This document shows, piece by piece, positions 52,476 to 62,191 of a stretch of DNA of 64,000 bases. Each line of letters begins with the position of its first letter. The first letter of the stretch is position 1. Origin of the DNA: JAHCHG01 sp038251885. GTDB lineage: Bacteria; Acidobacteriota; Blastocatellia; Pyrinomonadales; Pyrinomonadaceae. The notes under the pieces were generated by a model. The model was not told the DNA's origin. It saw nothing but the letters and a program-made list of their open reading frames with translations, and did not search any database. The stretch lies in contig JBBSAX010000001.1 in assembly GCA_038251885.1 (NCBI GenBank), forward strand, positions 1 through 64,000, in the 5' to 3' direction. Position numbers and translations under genes: made by a program.

Positions 52476-54698
52476 ATGCGTGTTTTGAATAGAAAAATAT
52501 TAACTCAAATTGCGGTTGGCTGTTTTCTTTTAGCCATTATTTTTCTTGATGCGAGCCAAATCTTTGCTCAAAGAAGACAAGTCAATCCGCCGCGTGTCGA
52601 AGGACAAACGGTAATCGGAACGATCAACGGCGTTCCCGTCACCGCCAACGATATAATTATGACCAGCAACTACGATTCTCCGTTTATGCCGCCGCTTGAT
52701 GGCAGCCCCGTTGCAGTTTTGCAGCAGTTTGAAACGAATTATCCGGTGACGACCAGCCCGACACCGCAAACTTCGCCGACTCCGACAACCACTCCGAAGC
52801 CGGTTGCGCCTTCTTTCGGCGTTCAAATCCAAAATATGATGAAAACAGGTCAGGAATGGCTTTTTAAGTCCTTGCTCGATGTCATCATCAAACCGGCGAT
52901 GCCCGTGCTGATTTTCTTCGCGTGGATTATTGCGAGTTTCGTTTTGGGCATCGGTTTTTTACGGCGATTTTCCGATAACAAAGGCATCAGTCCCGAACAA
53001 CTGACGCGCTGGGGAATCCGTAGCATAATTTTTATGGTTATCATCGGCGCGAGTCCGTTTATCATTGATATGCTGACTGTTACCGGAAAATTTATTGCCC
53101 GACCGATAAAAAGTTTCAACCGCGAACTCGTCGCCGAATTCGACGAAAAGATGAAGAAATATGTCAAAACTAATTTCGCCGTCGAAGACCCGAATGCCCT
53201 GCTTGCCGAAAGACTGCCGAATGGTGAACCCGGACTTGTCGGGATTATTTTCGATAAGGAATCATCGGTTAAAGACGTAACTTCGGAGATGAACATTTTG
53301 GGTTGGGATATGACCAGACTTTTTACCTTGATGGTTATTTCCCAAAATATCATCAAATTTGGCGGATTATTTTTGGGACTCGCCGGACTCTTTATTTTAA
53401 TCGGCTTGAAGCTCGCCGCGCCGGTGCTTTCAGCTTTCGGGTTTGACGAGAAGTTTGCCAACCAGATTTTTTATCCGTTTTGCTGGGGTGTGGCGACGTT
53501 TTCATTGGCTTTTCCCATCGTGAAAGAGATAACGCTTTATGTTGCCTACGGAATCGGACTAATCGGGCTTTCAATCTACAACGGCGAAACTGTTTTTACG
53601 CTTGACCCGAATACGGCGCAGATTATTACCAACGGAAATTATGATCCGGCGAGTAGCGCGTTGATTGTGACGCTTTTATTTTTCGTTTCGTGTCTTTGCT
53701 ATATCTTAGTGCCTTGGCTCAGTTATCGCGTCCTTCGCGGTCAGGTTTTTGAAGGTGTGTCGCAGATTTCGATGGGCTGGATGCTTTCATCGGTTGGCAC
53801 GGCACTTGAAACCTACGGACTTGTCGCGGGCGCGGCGATTAATCGTCAAGCTGAAAACACGCAAATCCAAGGGATTTATAATGCCGAACAAGCAAGCGCG
53901 AAAAAAGGACTCGAAGCCTCGAATCTTTCAACCGAAGCCCGCCGTGTGTCAAGCGTTGCCGGAGTTGAAGGCGGTTTGGTGAGCAGTCTCGGACAGATCA
54001 GGGGGAACCAAGTTACTCAAACGATGATGGCTAATGCCAATCGAAATTTCGGGATTTTGAGCAGTCAGGCATCAACTAATCGGGAAATTTCGACGATGAG
54101 AGCCGAAAATACCGGAATGCAAAATATCCGCTCGCTCGACGGTATCAAGGAAAACTCACTTCGTAGTCAAGGAACAAATCAGCAATTCGGAATGCTCAAA
54201 TACGAAGCAATTCCCGGCGGCGGTAATATTCCGATCAGAAAAGGAGTTGAGTTTTACGATTATATGAAGGACCAACATATTTTACAGCAGGGGACGAGGA
54301 CTATGAACAACACGACGACCGACACTTATCAACTGCAAAATCAGAACACGCAATATGTTACCGACCAGAAAATTGACGCTTCGACAACGTATCAAAACGA
54401 GATGAATTCGGCTTTCAACCGTCAGGCAAATGAAACTATCGGCGCGGTCAACGCCGGAACGACGATTGCCGCCAATTCCGCTCAACAAGGTGCGGGCATA
54501 CAGGTTTCGGGGATCAATACCTCTGCCGGAATGGAAAAACAGGCGAACCAATTAAATTTCGACGGACGAATGGAGGCTGCCTCCATTAATCAAAAAGCCT
54601 CAACTGAAGCTGCCCATCTGCGGATGATGTCCACAGTCGTTACGGGATTTTTCCGTGATATGGACAGAAGGCTCGAAGAAATGAAACCAAAATATTAG
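52476..54698 (+). CDS. VirB6/TrbL-like membrane protein with a long Gln/Asn-rich tail
   Basis: 740 residues: signal-like N-terminus (ILTQIAVGCFLLAIIFLDAS), then several transmembrane helices (about 135-460): PVLIFFAWIIASFVLGIGFL, IIFMVIIGASPFIIDMLTV, IIKFGGLFLGLAGLFILIGL, LIVTLLFFVSCLCYILVPW. Residues ~490-740 are hydrophilic, rich in Asn, Gln, Thr and Ala (NRQAENTQIQGIYNAEQASA), likely extracytoplasmic or cytoplasmic tail. The layout is that of TrbL/VirB6 with an unusual extension. Confidence 0.8.
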   Translation: MRVLNRKILTQIAVGCFLLAIIFLDASQIFAQRRQVNPPRVEGQTVIGTINGVPVTANDIIMTSNYDSPFMPPLDGSPVAVLQQFETNYPVTTSPTPQTSPTPTTTPKPVAPSFGVQIQNMMKTGQEWLFKSLLDVIIKPAMPVLIFFAWIIASFVLGIGFLRRFSDNKGISPEQLTRWGIRSIIFMVIIGASPFIIDMLTVTGKFIARPIKSFNRELVAEFDEKMKKYVKTNFAVEDPNALLAERLPNGEPGLVGIIFDKESSVKDVTSEMNILGWDMTRLFTLMVISQNIIKFGGLFLGLAGLFILIGLKLAAPVLSAFGFDEKFANQIFYPFCWGVATFSLAFPIVKEITLYVAYGIGLIGLSIYNGETVFTLDPNTAQIITNGNYDPASSALIVTLLFFVSCLCYILVPWLSYRVLRGQVFEGVSQISMGWMLSSVGTALETYGLVAGAAINRQAENTQIQGIYNAEQASAKKGLEASNLSTEARRVSSVAGVEGGLVSSLGQIRGNQVTQTMMANANRNFGILSSQASTNREISTMRAENTGMQNIRSLDGIKENSLRSQGTNQQFGMLKYEAIPGGGNIPIRKGVEFYDYMKDQHILQQGTRTMNNTTTDTYQLQNQNTQYVTDQKIDASTTYQNEMNSAFNRQANETIGAVNAGTTIAANSAQQGAGIQVSGINTSAGMEKQANQLNFDGRMEAASINQKASTEAAHLRMMSTVVTGFFRDMDRRLEEMKPKY

Positions 54699-54784
54699 GA
54701 TTTCGGTCGCTTTTTTCAAACTGATTTTTTATCAACAAATAAGCGGTGGACAATCATTGATAAATTATTATTTCTAAAACCGCT

Positions 54785-55891
54785 GTGAATTTAAACTACA
54801 AGCGAGTCAGTCGCAAAAGAACTTGTTTAATCTGCGGTAAGCCCGATTGGTGCAGTTATACGCCGGACGGTAAAGTTTCTTTCTGCGCCCGTATATCAAA
54901 CGGAGCAGATCGCGTGAGCCGCACGGGTTGGGGAGTTTTCTACCACGAACAATCGCTGTTCGGAAACTCCCCAATCCCCTTCCCTTCCAAGCCCCCAACA
55001 AAAAAAGTAGAACTCGCCCCAATCGAAATCAGGAATTTTGTTTATCAAAAATTAATTGAGTTTTCGCCCGCGAGCAAATTTCCCCAAATAGTTGACGGAC
55101 TAAAAGGATTACGAAATCGTCGAATTCTTAATTTTGAAGATTTCGGTGGACTTCCGCAATCCTTCTGCGAAAGGCAGTCGCTTGCAAAACTCATCCGTTC
55201 ATCGGTTAATCTTCAATTTCCTGAATTTGTCAGAAAATTTCAAAGTAGTCTGAGCGGAATTCCCGGTTTTTGGCTGGATAGGAACGGTAAATATCAACTC
55301 TGGACAGAAAGTAATTATTCATCCCCGCTAATGGTTATACCTTATCGCAACGGTCAAGGAATGATCCAAGCCTGTCAATTACGGGCGATGTCCGAAAACC
55401 AATATGAAATGCGTTATTTTTGGCTTTCAACTCCTCGCAAAAGCGGCGGAATCAGTTGCGGCAGTCCACTTCATTTCGTCAGACCGATTACATCCAAACC
55501 AATTTTGGTAACTGAAGGAGCTTTGAAATCAGAAACTTTGCAAATCTTTTACCCCGATTTTAATGTTGTTGCCCTTGGCGGAATCGCAAGTTCTCACTTT
55601 GATTTTATTAAAGCGGCACGTATTTTCCCTCTTTTTACTGCTTTTGACAATGATTATTCCGAGAATCCACAGGTTTTACGACAATTAGCTCGTTTTATAA
55701 ATGCCCGTTTGAAAGATGCAAATACGCATCAATACAAACCTAACTTAAAATTGCTTTCTTGGTCCTACCGCTTCAAAGGAATTGATGATGCTTTGCTCAA
55801 CAACCATAGCATATCTGAATTAAGTATTTGTCAATGGCTTTCTCAGCTAAATCAATCAATTAGAAATGAATTTATTGAATTTATGAAGTAA
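54785..55891 (+). CDS. Toprim (DUF3854-like) primase-type protein with N-terminal zinc finger
   Basis: 368 residues from GTG 54785. The N-terminus has a zinc-finger-like Cys pattern (Cys14, 17, 23, 34) as in CHC2-type primases. A Toprim domain follows: ILVTEGALKSETLQIFYPDF (Glu244), VVALGGIASSHFDF and FTAFDNDYSENPQVLRQL (Asp288, Asp290), then KGIDDALLN. Typical of DUF3854/Toprim proteins on plasmids and ICEs; a role in replication or transfer priming is likely. No polymerase-type prim domain is visible. Confidence 0.75.
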   Translation: MNLNYKRVSRKRTCLICGKPDWCSYTPDGKVSFCARISNGADRVSRTGWGVFYHEQSLFGNSPIPFPSKPPTKKVELAPIEIRNFVYQKLIEFSPASKFPQIVDGLKGLRNRRILNFEDFGGLPQSFCERQSLAKLIRSSVNLQFPEFVRKFQSSLSGIPGFWLDRNGKYQLWTESNYSSPLMVIPYRNGQGMIQACQLRAMSENQYEMRYFWLSTPRKSGGISCGSPLHFVRPITSKPILVTEGALKSETLQIFYPDFNVVALGGIASSHFDFIKAARIFPLFTAFDNDYSENPQVLRQLARFINARLKDANTHQYKPNLKLLSWSYRFKGIDDALLNNHSISELSICQWLSQLNQSIRNEFIEFMK

Positions 55892-56238
55892 AATATAACA
55901 GTATTTTATATTTAGTTTTTATTTCAATTAAGACACCTACTGCACTACCTATACAGGGGGTAAAACTGGTGGAACATATACTACTAAATTTTCTTTCAAT
56001 ACAGCCGCTATCTTTACGGGTATCTTTACTTGCATAGTAACTATACTTATTATAAGCTACAAAGCTATCACATTAATTAAATAGGTGTGACAGCTTTACT
56101 CCGTATAAAACCTTCACTAGAATTACATTTGAAATAACCGATAAAAGATATATGGTGGTAAATAGTGATATAAATTGTAAATGTTTAAAGGGAAATAGGA
56201 CTGTGAGTAAGTAAAATATTTTCTAAACAGGAGAAAGA
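55892..56238. other. AT-rich intergenic region upstream of parA
   Basis: 347 bp without a gene. It holds the 12 bp inverted repeat listed separately (56061-56097) and is a candidate partition or origin region because of its place next to parA. No iterons recognised. Confidence 0.5.
56061..56097. promoter_or_regulatory. 12 bp inverted repeat upstream of parA
   Basis: AAAGCTATCACA (56061-56072) and TGTGACAGCTTT (56086-56097) are complementary at 11 of 12 positions, with a 13 nt AT-rich loop. It could be an operator for ParA, a centromere-like site or a weak terminator for the primase-like gene. No T run follows, so terminator is the least likely. Confidence 0.5.
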
Positions 56239-57096
56239 TTGATGACTGTAATTGCACTGGCAAATAAAAAAGGTGGAGTCGGAAAGACCACAATGACTAT
56301 CGAATTGGCTTCGGGCTTCGCTATTGCTGGGAAAAAAGTCTTGATGATAGATTTTGACCCGCAATGCTCGTTGACTAATGCGATGATTAAAGGCTCTTGG
56401 GATGATTACTGTCAATATAACATCGGGGATGTAATATTCGGAGAAATTAACAAGGAAAAACGAAATGAACGGGGCAGGAAAATCAGTTTGCTGGAAGCAG
56501 GAATTCAGACACAAGTTCCGAATTTACACCTTATCGGTGGCAGCACAGACCTTAAATTGCTGGAGAAAATGTCGCCTACATCGGCTCTCGCGTTAAAAAA
56601 GCGAATCGAAGAGATCAAAGAAAACTATGACTACATTTTTATTGACACGCCGCCATATGACGGAACGGTGCAGGAAAGCGCGTTAATGGCAACCGAATAT
56701 GTGATTTTAGTTTATCAGGCAAAAGCAATGGGGTTGGAAGGATTGCAGGAAACGGCAAATACCATCGAAAACATTAGAGAAGAAGCCAACCCGGAACTAA
56801 AAATTCTCGGCACGATTTTGAATCAGTATAAAAGCCGCACGGATTTGGCAAAAGAAGCGAAAGCATTCTTGCACCAGCATACAGAATTAATTGCCGAAGT
56901 ATTCGAGCAGTCAATTGGCGATTATACGGCGATAGAAAGAAATCCGATTGAAAAATTGCCCGTTACAATGTCGCATCCGAGCAGCAATGCGGCTGAACAA
57001 GTCAGAACGCTGACCAAAGAAATTATGAAAAAGCTGAAGTCCGCCGAAAGAAAAACCAAGGCAAACGGAAATTTAAAAAAAGGAGCTAAAGTCTGA
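56239..57096 (+). CDS. parA: ParA-family partition ATPase
   Basis: 285 residues: deviant Walker A KKGGVGKTTMTIEL (from residue 9), YDYIFIDTPPYDGTVQESAL (Walker B region), LNQYKSRTDLAKEAK. This is a ParA/Soj-type ATPase that segregates the element's DNA. The AGGAGA ribosome site is 6 nt upstream. The stop overlaps the next start by 1 bp. Confidence 0.9.
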   Translation: MMTVIALANKKGGVGKTTMTIELASGFAIAGKKVLMIDFDPQCSLTNAMIKGSWDDYCQYNIGDVIFGEINKEKRNERGRKISLLEAGIQTQVPNLHLIGGSTDLKLLEKMSPTSALALKKRIEEIKENYDYIFIDTPPYDGTVQESALMATEYVILVYQAKAMGLEGLQETANTIENIREEANPELKILGTILNQYKSRTDLAKEAKAFLHQHTELIAEVFEQSIGDYTAIERNPIEKLPVTMSHPSSNAAEQVRTLTKEIMKKLKSAERKTKANGNLKKGAKV

Positions 57097-57776
57097 TGAG
57101 TAAAAGAAAAACCGTGATTGAATTGCAAAACAAGCCGGAAAACAAAGCCGTCCGCCAAATTGTCGAAAAGACAAAGCCTGTTGATTTTGCTCCGATTAGC
57201 CCGATTATCACAAAACTAGAGTCGGAATCAGGAATTGAAAATAAAACGAAACCGAACGCGAAAAAATCTAAAAGCAGGGAAGAGAAACCGAAATCGGTTG
57301 AAACTCAAACGGCGAAAAGCGTAACCGAAAATAAACCGGAAAGGTCAGAAAAAGAAACAGCCAAAGAAAGCGGGCGTTTAAGGATTTTTCAAACCAGCAC
57401 GCCGATTACAAGAACCTTGACGAAGTTTCAAAAAGCCGCGATAGTCGTGCGCGGTGAAAACGGGAAGGAGCTAATCGAACTGCTCTGGCGCGACCAGATG
57501 AACGAGAAAACGAAAGACATCTGGGATTATCTCAGCGTAAAATTCGTTCAAGCCGAAGAAGAACTTAACACAAATGAGGTAACGATTCGCAAACGAGATA
57601 TTCTCAAAGGTTCGGGAGTCAAATCCGACCGCACTTTTATTAGTGCGATTTACACTTTGGAGGATATGGGTTTGATTGAAGTCAAAAGACTTTCGGGAAA
57701 CAAAGAAGGCAATATTTATATTCTCACAGCGGAGGGCAGGGAAGATATCGATAATTACCGGAATTCAGAAGGTTGA
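57096..57776 (+). CDS. Winged-helix DNA-binding-like protein, probable partner of ParA
   Basis: 226 residues: a lysine-rich N-terminal half (to about 110: low-complexity, KPNAKKSKSREEKPKS) and a C-terminal half with a winged-helix-like fold (TIRKRDILKGSGVKSDRTFI; SAIYTLEDMGLIEVKRLSGN). No ParB nuclease-like domain is visible. Its 1 bp overlap with parA suggests a translationally coupled partner; it could be the centromere-binding component. Family not recognised. Confidence 0.55.
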   Translation: MSKRKTVIELQNKPENKAVRQIVEKTKPVDFAPISPIITKLESESGIENKTKPNAKKSKSREEKPKSVETQTAKSVTENKPERSEKETAKESGRLRIFQTSTPITRTLTKFQKAAIVVRGENGKELIELLWRDQMNEKTKDIWDYLSVKFVQAEEELNTNEVTIRKRDILKGSGVKSDRTFISAIYTLEDMGLIEVKRLSGNKEGNIYILTAEGREDIDNYRNSEG

Positions 57777-57837
57777 CACTAGCAAAAAGTAAAAAAAGCG
57801 GTTGATAAATTTCAGAAAAAAATCGAATCAACCGCCT

Positions 57838-58824
57838 ATGGAAGGAATAGATAAAAATACCAATACAGAATATCAATTCTGTATTGAAACTATTATTGAC
57901 CGAATCGAAAACGAACAAAAAATACTGACAAACAGGGAATTGCTCGAAATTTGCCAAGATTCTGCCAACCTTTTGAGCGGCGAATCAAATCCTCATTTCT
58001 GCCACGAACTTGCAGAAGCCGCGCTCAATCTGCTGATTTTCAGAAAATTTCACAAAAATCTATTTGAAATTGAGAATCAGGCTGAATTTGTGCAACAAAA
58101 TATTAAGCCTTTGGTTTCTAAATTGCCAACGCAAACTTGGCGAAGCCGGGAACAAATTTCTTTACAACAATTTTCTACGCCGCCGGCGATTAGTTTTTTG
58201 CTTGCCGACACATTAAAAATCAAGAAAAGCGAAATAGTTTTAGAACCGTCTGCCGGAACAGGTAGTTTAGCGATTTGGGCGCAAACAGTCGGTGCGAAAG
58301 TTTTGACTAACGAGATTGACAATCGAAGATGTGAATTATTGAAACAACTTGGTTTTGCGCCGACGTCGTTTGATGCCGAATTCATTCACGATTTTCTTCA
58401 GCCGGAAATTACGGTGGATGTCGTTATGATGAATCCGCCTTTTTCAGCTAATGGCGGACGCACTAAAAACTCCAGCAAATACGGGTTTCGCCACGTTGAA
58501 GCGGCTTTGGAACGGCTAAATAAAGGCGGCAGATTCGGCATAATTTTAGGCGAAGCAGGTGGACTCAACACCAAAACGGGAAGGAAATTTTGGGGTAAGT
58601 TGATTGAGCAGTTTGATGTCAAAGCCAATCTCAAACTTTCAGGGCGTGAATATTACAAGTTCGGGACGACGGTTGACATAAATCTTATCTTTGGCGAAAA
58701 ATTACTCGAGCCGAGCGAAGTTGACAAGGTTAAAACAGTGAATCAAATTCCTTTCTTCACGGCTCAAACAGTCGAAGAAGCCTTCGATAAACTAACAATC
58801 CAAAACCTACGATTTAATCAATAA
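57838..58824 (+). CDS. Class I SAM-dependent DNA N6-adenine methyltransferase
   Basis: About 328 residues from ATG 57838 (an in-frame TTG 36 bp upstream is possible). LEPSAGTGSLAIWAQ (residues 135-149) binds S-adenosylmethionine and MMNPPFSANGG (197-206) carries the NPPF motif of N6-adenine methylases. It lacks a recognisable target-recognition domain and no restriction nuclease is adjacent. It is 9 bp before the Strawberry-notch helicase gene, a pairing seen on phages and plasmids. Confidence 0.88.
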   Translation: MEGIDKNTNTEYQFCIETIIDRIENEQKILTNRELLEICQDSANLLSGESNPHFCHELAEAALNLLIFRKFHKNLFEIENQAEFVQQNIKPLVSKLPTQTWRSREQISLQQFSTPPAISFLLADTLKIKKSEIVLEPSAGTGSLAIWAQTVGAKVLTNEIDNRRCELLKQLGFAPTSFDAEFIHDFLQPEITVDVVMMNPPFSANGGRTKNSSKYGFRHVEAALERLNKGGRFGIILGEAGGLNTKTGRKFWGKLIEQFDVKANLKLSGREYYKFGTTVDINLIFGEKLLEPSEVDKVKTVNQIPFFTAQTVEEAFDKLTIQNLRFNQ

Positions 58825-58833
58825 TTCAAACAA

Positions 58834-61800
58834 ATGCAAACAATTCAAGAACCGACGCTGGCGAATGCGTTCCGGGCAAATATTCCTGTGCCGACGCAGA
58901 TTCAAGCCGACACGAAACAAAATCAGCAAACGCATAATTTTCTAAAAAGACAGACGCAAAACGAACCGTTAATTTATCAGCCGCATTGGATTTTGGGCGG
59001 AGCGAAACATCCGGGCTTGATTGTCGAAACGCCCGGTTTGGCAAATGTTGCGCCGCCCCCGATTACATATCGCCCGCAGTTACCACATAGTTTAAGCGAC
59101 CTTGGGTTTATCTCAGCTTTTCAATTCGAGCGCGTGATTTACGCGGGAATTGCCCACGAGTCGAGACTAACAAACGGCGCACGAGCGGGAATTTCTATCG
59201 GCGACGGCACAGGCTCAGGAAAGACCGCGACGCTTGCCGGAATTATTTTGGATAACTGGTTTCGTGGCAACCGAAAAACAGTTTGGTTTTCCGTCAAAAC
59301 TGATTTAATCGAATCCGTCCGCGAAGAATTTGCCCGTTTAGGTTTTAGAATTCCGATTCGGCTCATCAACGATTACACGCCCGAACAAAACATCCTGCTT
59401 CGTGAAGGCATTATCTTTTGCACCTATAAATCGCTGATCGCCAAATCCAAAACAGGCGACAGACGCATTGACCAGATTATGCGCTGGCTCGGAAACGAAG
59501 GCATTGAAATTTTCGATGAAGGACATCGCGCCAAACACGCTTTTGCGGACGAAAACGGTAAGTCAACCCAAACCGGACAAGCAGTTTTAGAAGTTCAGGA
59601 CGTAACTAAATATCCCAATATTCGAGTAGTTTATTCATCAGCAACCGCCGCGAGCGAAGTCAAGCATCTCGCTTATCAAATTCGACTTGGATTGTGGGGA
59701 ATGGGAACGAGTTTTCCGCTGGGATTTTCTCAATTTGCCGAAGAAATCGAAGCCGGAGGAGTCGGCGCAATGGAAATGACAGCCCGCGACCTCAAAGCGA
59801 TGGGCAGATATTTCTGCGGCAATCTGAGCTACGGCGTTGATCCCGATTCGGGTTTGGCGGTTGAATACCGCGAAGTGATTCATCCATTAACTATCCGGCA
59901 ACGCGAAATGTATAACAATATGGCGCGGGCGTGGCAGGAAGTTTTGAAGAATTTCAATCGCGCACTTGAAATTACCAACTCAAGCAAAATATCCCGTCGC
60001 TATGCCATCGGACAATTTTGGGCGGAACATCAAAGGTGTTTTCGCAATCTCATCACGGCTTTCAAAGTTCCGACAATTATCCGGGAAATCGAAACGGCTC
60101 TGGCAAACGGGCAATCGGTCGTCGTTTCAATCACCGGCACAGGCGAAGCCCAGACTAAAAAACAGATCAGTCGCGCTTTGGACGAAGAAGAAGCCATAGA
60201 CGATTTAGATTTCAGTCCGCGCGAAACTCTGACCAGATTGGTAGAAAACTGTTTTCCAACCAAAGTTTTTCAAGAAGAAACCGATTCTGCGGGCGGCAAC
60301 ATCGTTTATGTTCCTGTTTTGGATAACAATGGCAACCAACTTGAAAGCCGCATCGCATTGGAACTCAAAAGGGAACTGCTCGACCGGCTTTCGGTTTTGG
60401 AAATTCCCGAACATCCCCTCGATCAACTCGTTAATTATTTCGGGACGGAAAACGTCGCGGAGATGACCGGACGCAAAAAACGCTTGATAAAAACTCTTTC
60501 GGGAAGATTTGAATATCGCGCCCGCCAAATCCCCGGCGTGCCTAACCGCCTCATCAACTTACATGAGAAAAACAGTTTTCAAAATAAAGATAAACGAATT
60601 GCGATTATGTCGGAAGTCGCTTCAACGGGCGACAATCTGCACGCCAGCCGCAAAGCACGAAACGGGCAGCGGCGTTACCACATTGCCGCCGAACTGAAAT
60701 GGTCTGCCGATAAACAAGTTCAGGATTTCGGGCGGACTCATCGGACAGACCAATACTCGCCACCGATTTATGGATTAGTTTTTACCGAACTCGGCGGAGA
60801 AGTCAGGTTTTCCGCGACAATTGCCAGAAGACTCGGAACTCTCGGTGCATTGACCAAAGGCGACAGGCGGGCGGAAAAAGCCGGAAATTTGGATAAATAT
60901 AATCTCGAATCAAAGGAAGGCAGAGCCGCTTTAAATGTCGTTTTCACGCGAATTTTGAACGGCGAACAAATTGTCGGGCTGGAAAATCCGCGCGATGCGT
61001 TAATCGATATGGGGCTTTTGAAAGACTCAGCCAACGGCGACGGAATCACTCCAAGTGAGCGAACTAACATTCCGCGATTTCTCAATCGTCTTTTGTCGCT
61101 GGAAGTCGAACGGCAAAACGCTTTGTTCGATTATTTTTACCAAACCTTTCTCGAAACCATCGAACATCTCAAAGCCCAAGGCAAAATGGACGATGGAATG
61201 GAAGACCTTAAAGCACTGTCGGTTCAATTTGCCGAAGCTCCGCAAGTTCTTTTCCGCGATTCTTTGACGGGCGCGATCACGATTTATTACAAACTTGAAA
61301 TCACCGTCCCAACTCGTCCTGCTCCGTTTGCAGAAATCTCCCAATTTGACGGCATTTATTTTTACGAAAATCGCACCGGAGGAGAATTTATTGCGGTGCG
61401 TCCGACATTGGCGCATACCGACCCGGCAACGGGCGAGCGGTATCAGATGGTTTCGGTCAGTAAGCCTTCTGGCTACAACCTACTCTACATTCGGGAAAGC
61501 GAACTCGACACCAGATACAAAATCGTCCCGAAATCACGCGCCCAAAAGTGGTGGCAAAGCGAAGTTGAAAAAATTCCGCTGACCGAGCAAAAAATAATTC
61601 ACCTTTTGAGCGGTGCGCTCCTTCCGATTTGGAAGAATCTCAAACAATTACAGCAAAACGGGCTGAATATCATCCGCACCACCACCGACGACGGAACGCG
61701 GCTTGTTGGTGTGAGCATCAACGCTTCCACCATCAATGAAATCCGCCGCACCTTTGGCATTTGGAAAAACGCGGCGGGAACAGCCGAAGAAATCATCCGC

Positions 61801-62181
61801 ACCGTCAGCGAAGAACACGAAATTATCGAATTGCTGGGTGAAATAAAAGTGCGCCAAACCAGTTTTCAAGGAAATCGAGTGATTGAAGTTTGTCCAGCCA
61901 CCTTTGAGCAAATCCGCGAACTTCGTGAAACCGCACTGATTAACATCATTCAAAACAGTCGCAGCCGGTTCTTTTTGCCCGATGATGAAAATCGCGCCGT
62001 TGAAACGCTCGAAAAGGTTTTGAAGTTATATCCGCCGGTTTCTTTGCTAAAAAACGAAGGAGAAGTCTTAGAAGCGCAAAATACGGCTGGATTAGACCTC
62101 AATCACAGTCCTGTTTTATTACCCGATTGGCTGATTGAACCGCCAAAAGAGGAAGTTGAACGAATTTTAGTCAGAAACTAA
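58834..62181 (+). CDS. Strawberry-notch-type (SBNO) SF2 helicase
   Basis: 1115 residues. Walker A GDGTGSGKTAT (123-133, Lys130), DEGH box (228-231, in EIFDEGHRAKH), a large C-terminal helicase domain with MSEVASTGDNLHASR and QVQDFGRTHRTDQYS (arginine finger motif). The Walker A variant (GxGTGxGKT) and the GRTHRTxQ motif are typical of the SBNO family. No endonuclease domain seen. It acts with the upstream methylase, perhaps in remodelling or protecting element DNA; this is inferred. Confidence 0.9.
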   Translation: MQTIQEPTLANAFRANIPVPTQIQADTKQNQQTHNFLKRQTQNEPLIYQPHWILGGAKHPGLIVETPGLANVAPPPITYRPQLPHSLSDLGFISAFQFERVIYAGIAHESRLTNGARAGISIGDGTGSGKTATLAGIILDNWFRGNRKTVWFSVKTDLIESVREEFARLGFRIPIRLINDYTPEQNILLREGIIFCTYKSLIAKSKTGDRRIDQIMRWLGNEGIEIFDEGHRAKHAFADENGKSTQTGQAVLEVQDVTKYPNIRVVYSSATAASEVKHLAYQIRLGLWGMGTSFPLGFSQFAEEIEAGGVGAMEMTARDLKAMGRYFCGNLSYGVDPDSGLAVEYREVIHPLTIRQREMYNNMARAWQEVLKNFNRALEITNSSKISRRYAIGQFWAEHQRCFRNLITAFKVPTIIREIETALANGQSVVVSITGTGEAQTKKQISRALDEEEAIDDLDFSPRETLTRLVENCFPTKVFQEETDSAGGNIVYVPVLDNNGNQLESRIALELKRELLDRLSVLEIPEHPLDQLVNYFGTENVAEMTGRKKRLIKTLSGRFEYRARQIPGVPNRLINLHEKNSFQNKDKRIAIMSEVASTGDNLHASRKARNGQRRYHIAAELKWSADKQVQDFGRTHRTDQYSPPIYGLVFTELGGEVRFSATIARRLGTLGALTKGDRRAEKAGNLDKYNLESKEGRAALNVVFTRILNGEQIVGLENPRDALIDMGLLKDSANGDGITPSERTNIPRFLNRLLSLEVERQNALFDYFYQTFLETIEHLKAQGKMDDGMEDLKALSVQFAEAPQVLFRDSLTGAITIYYKLEITVPTRPAPFAEISQFDGIYFYENRTGGEFIAVRPTLAHTDPATGERYQMVSVSKPSGYNLLYIRESELDTRYKIVPKSRAQKWWQSEVEKIPLTEQKIIHLLSGALLPIWKNLKQLQQNGLNIIRTTTDDGTRLVGVSINASTINEIRRTFGIWKNAAGTAEEIIRTVSEEHEIIELLGEIKVRQTSFQGNRVIEVCPATFEQIRELRETALINIIQNSRSRFFLPDDENRAVETLEKVLKLYPPVSLLKNEGEVLEAQNTAGLDLNHSPVLLPDWLIEPPKEEVERILVRN

Positions 62182-62191
62182 CCGAAAAAAT

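Noticed and set aside
55892..56238. Replication origin with iterons
   Set aside because: No repeated iteron or DnaA-box cluster could be seen; only one inverted repeat.
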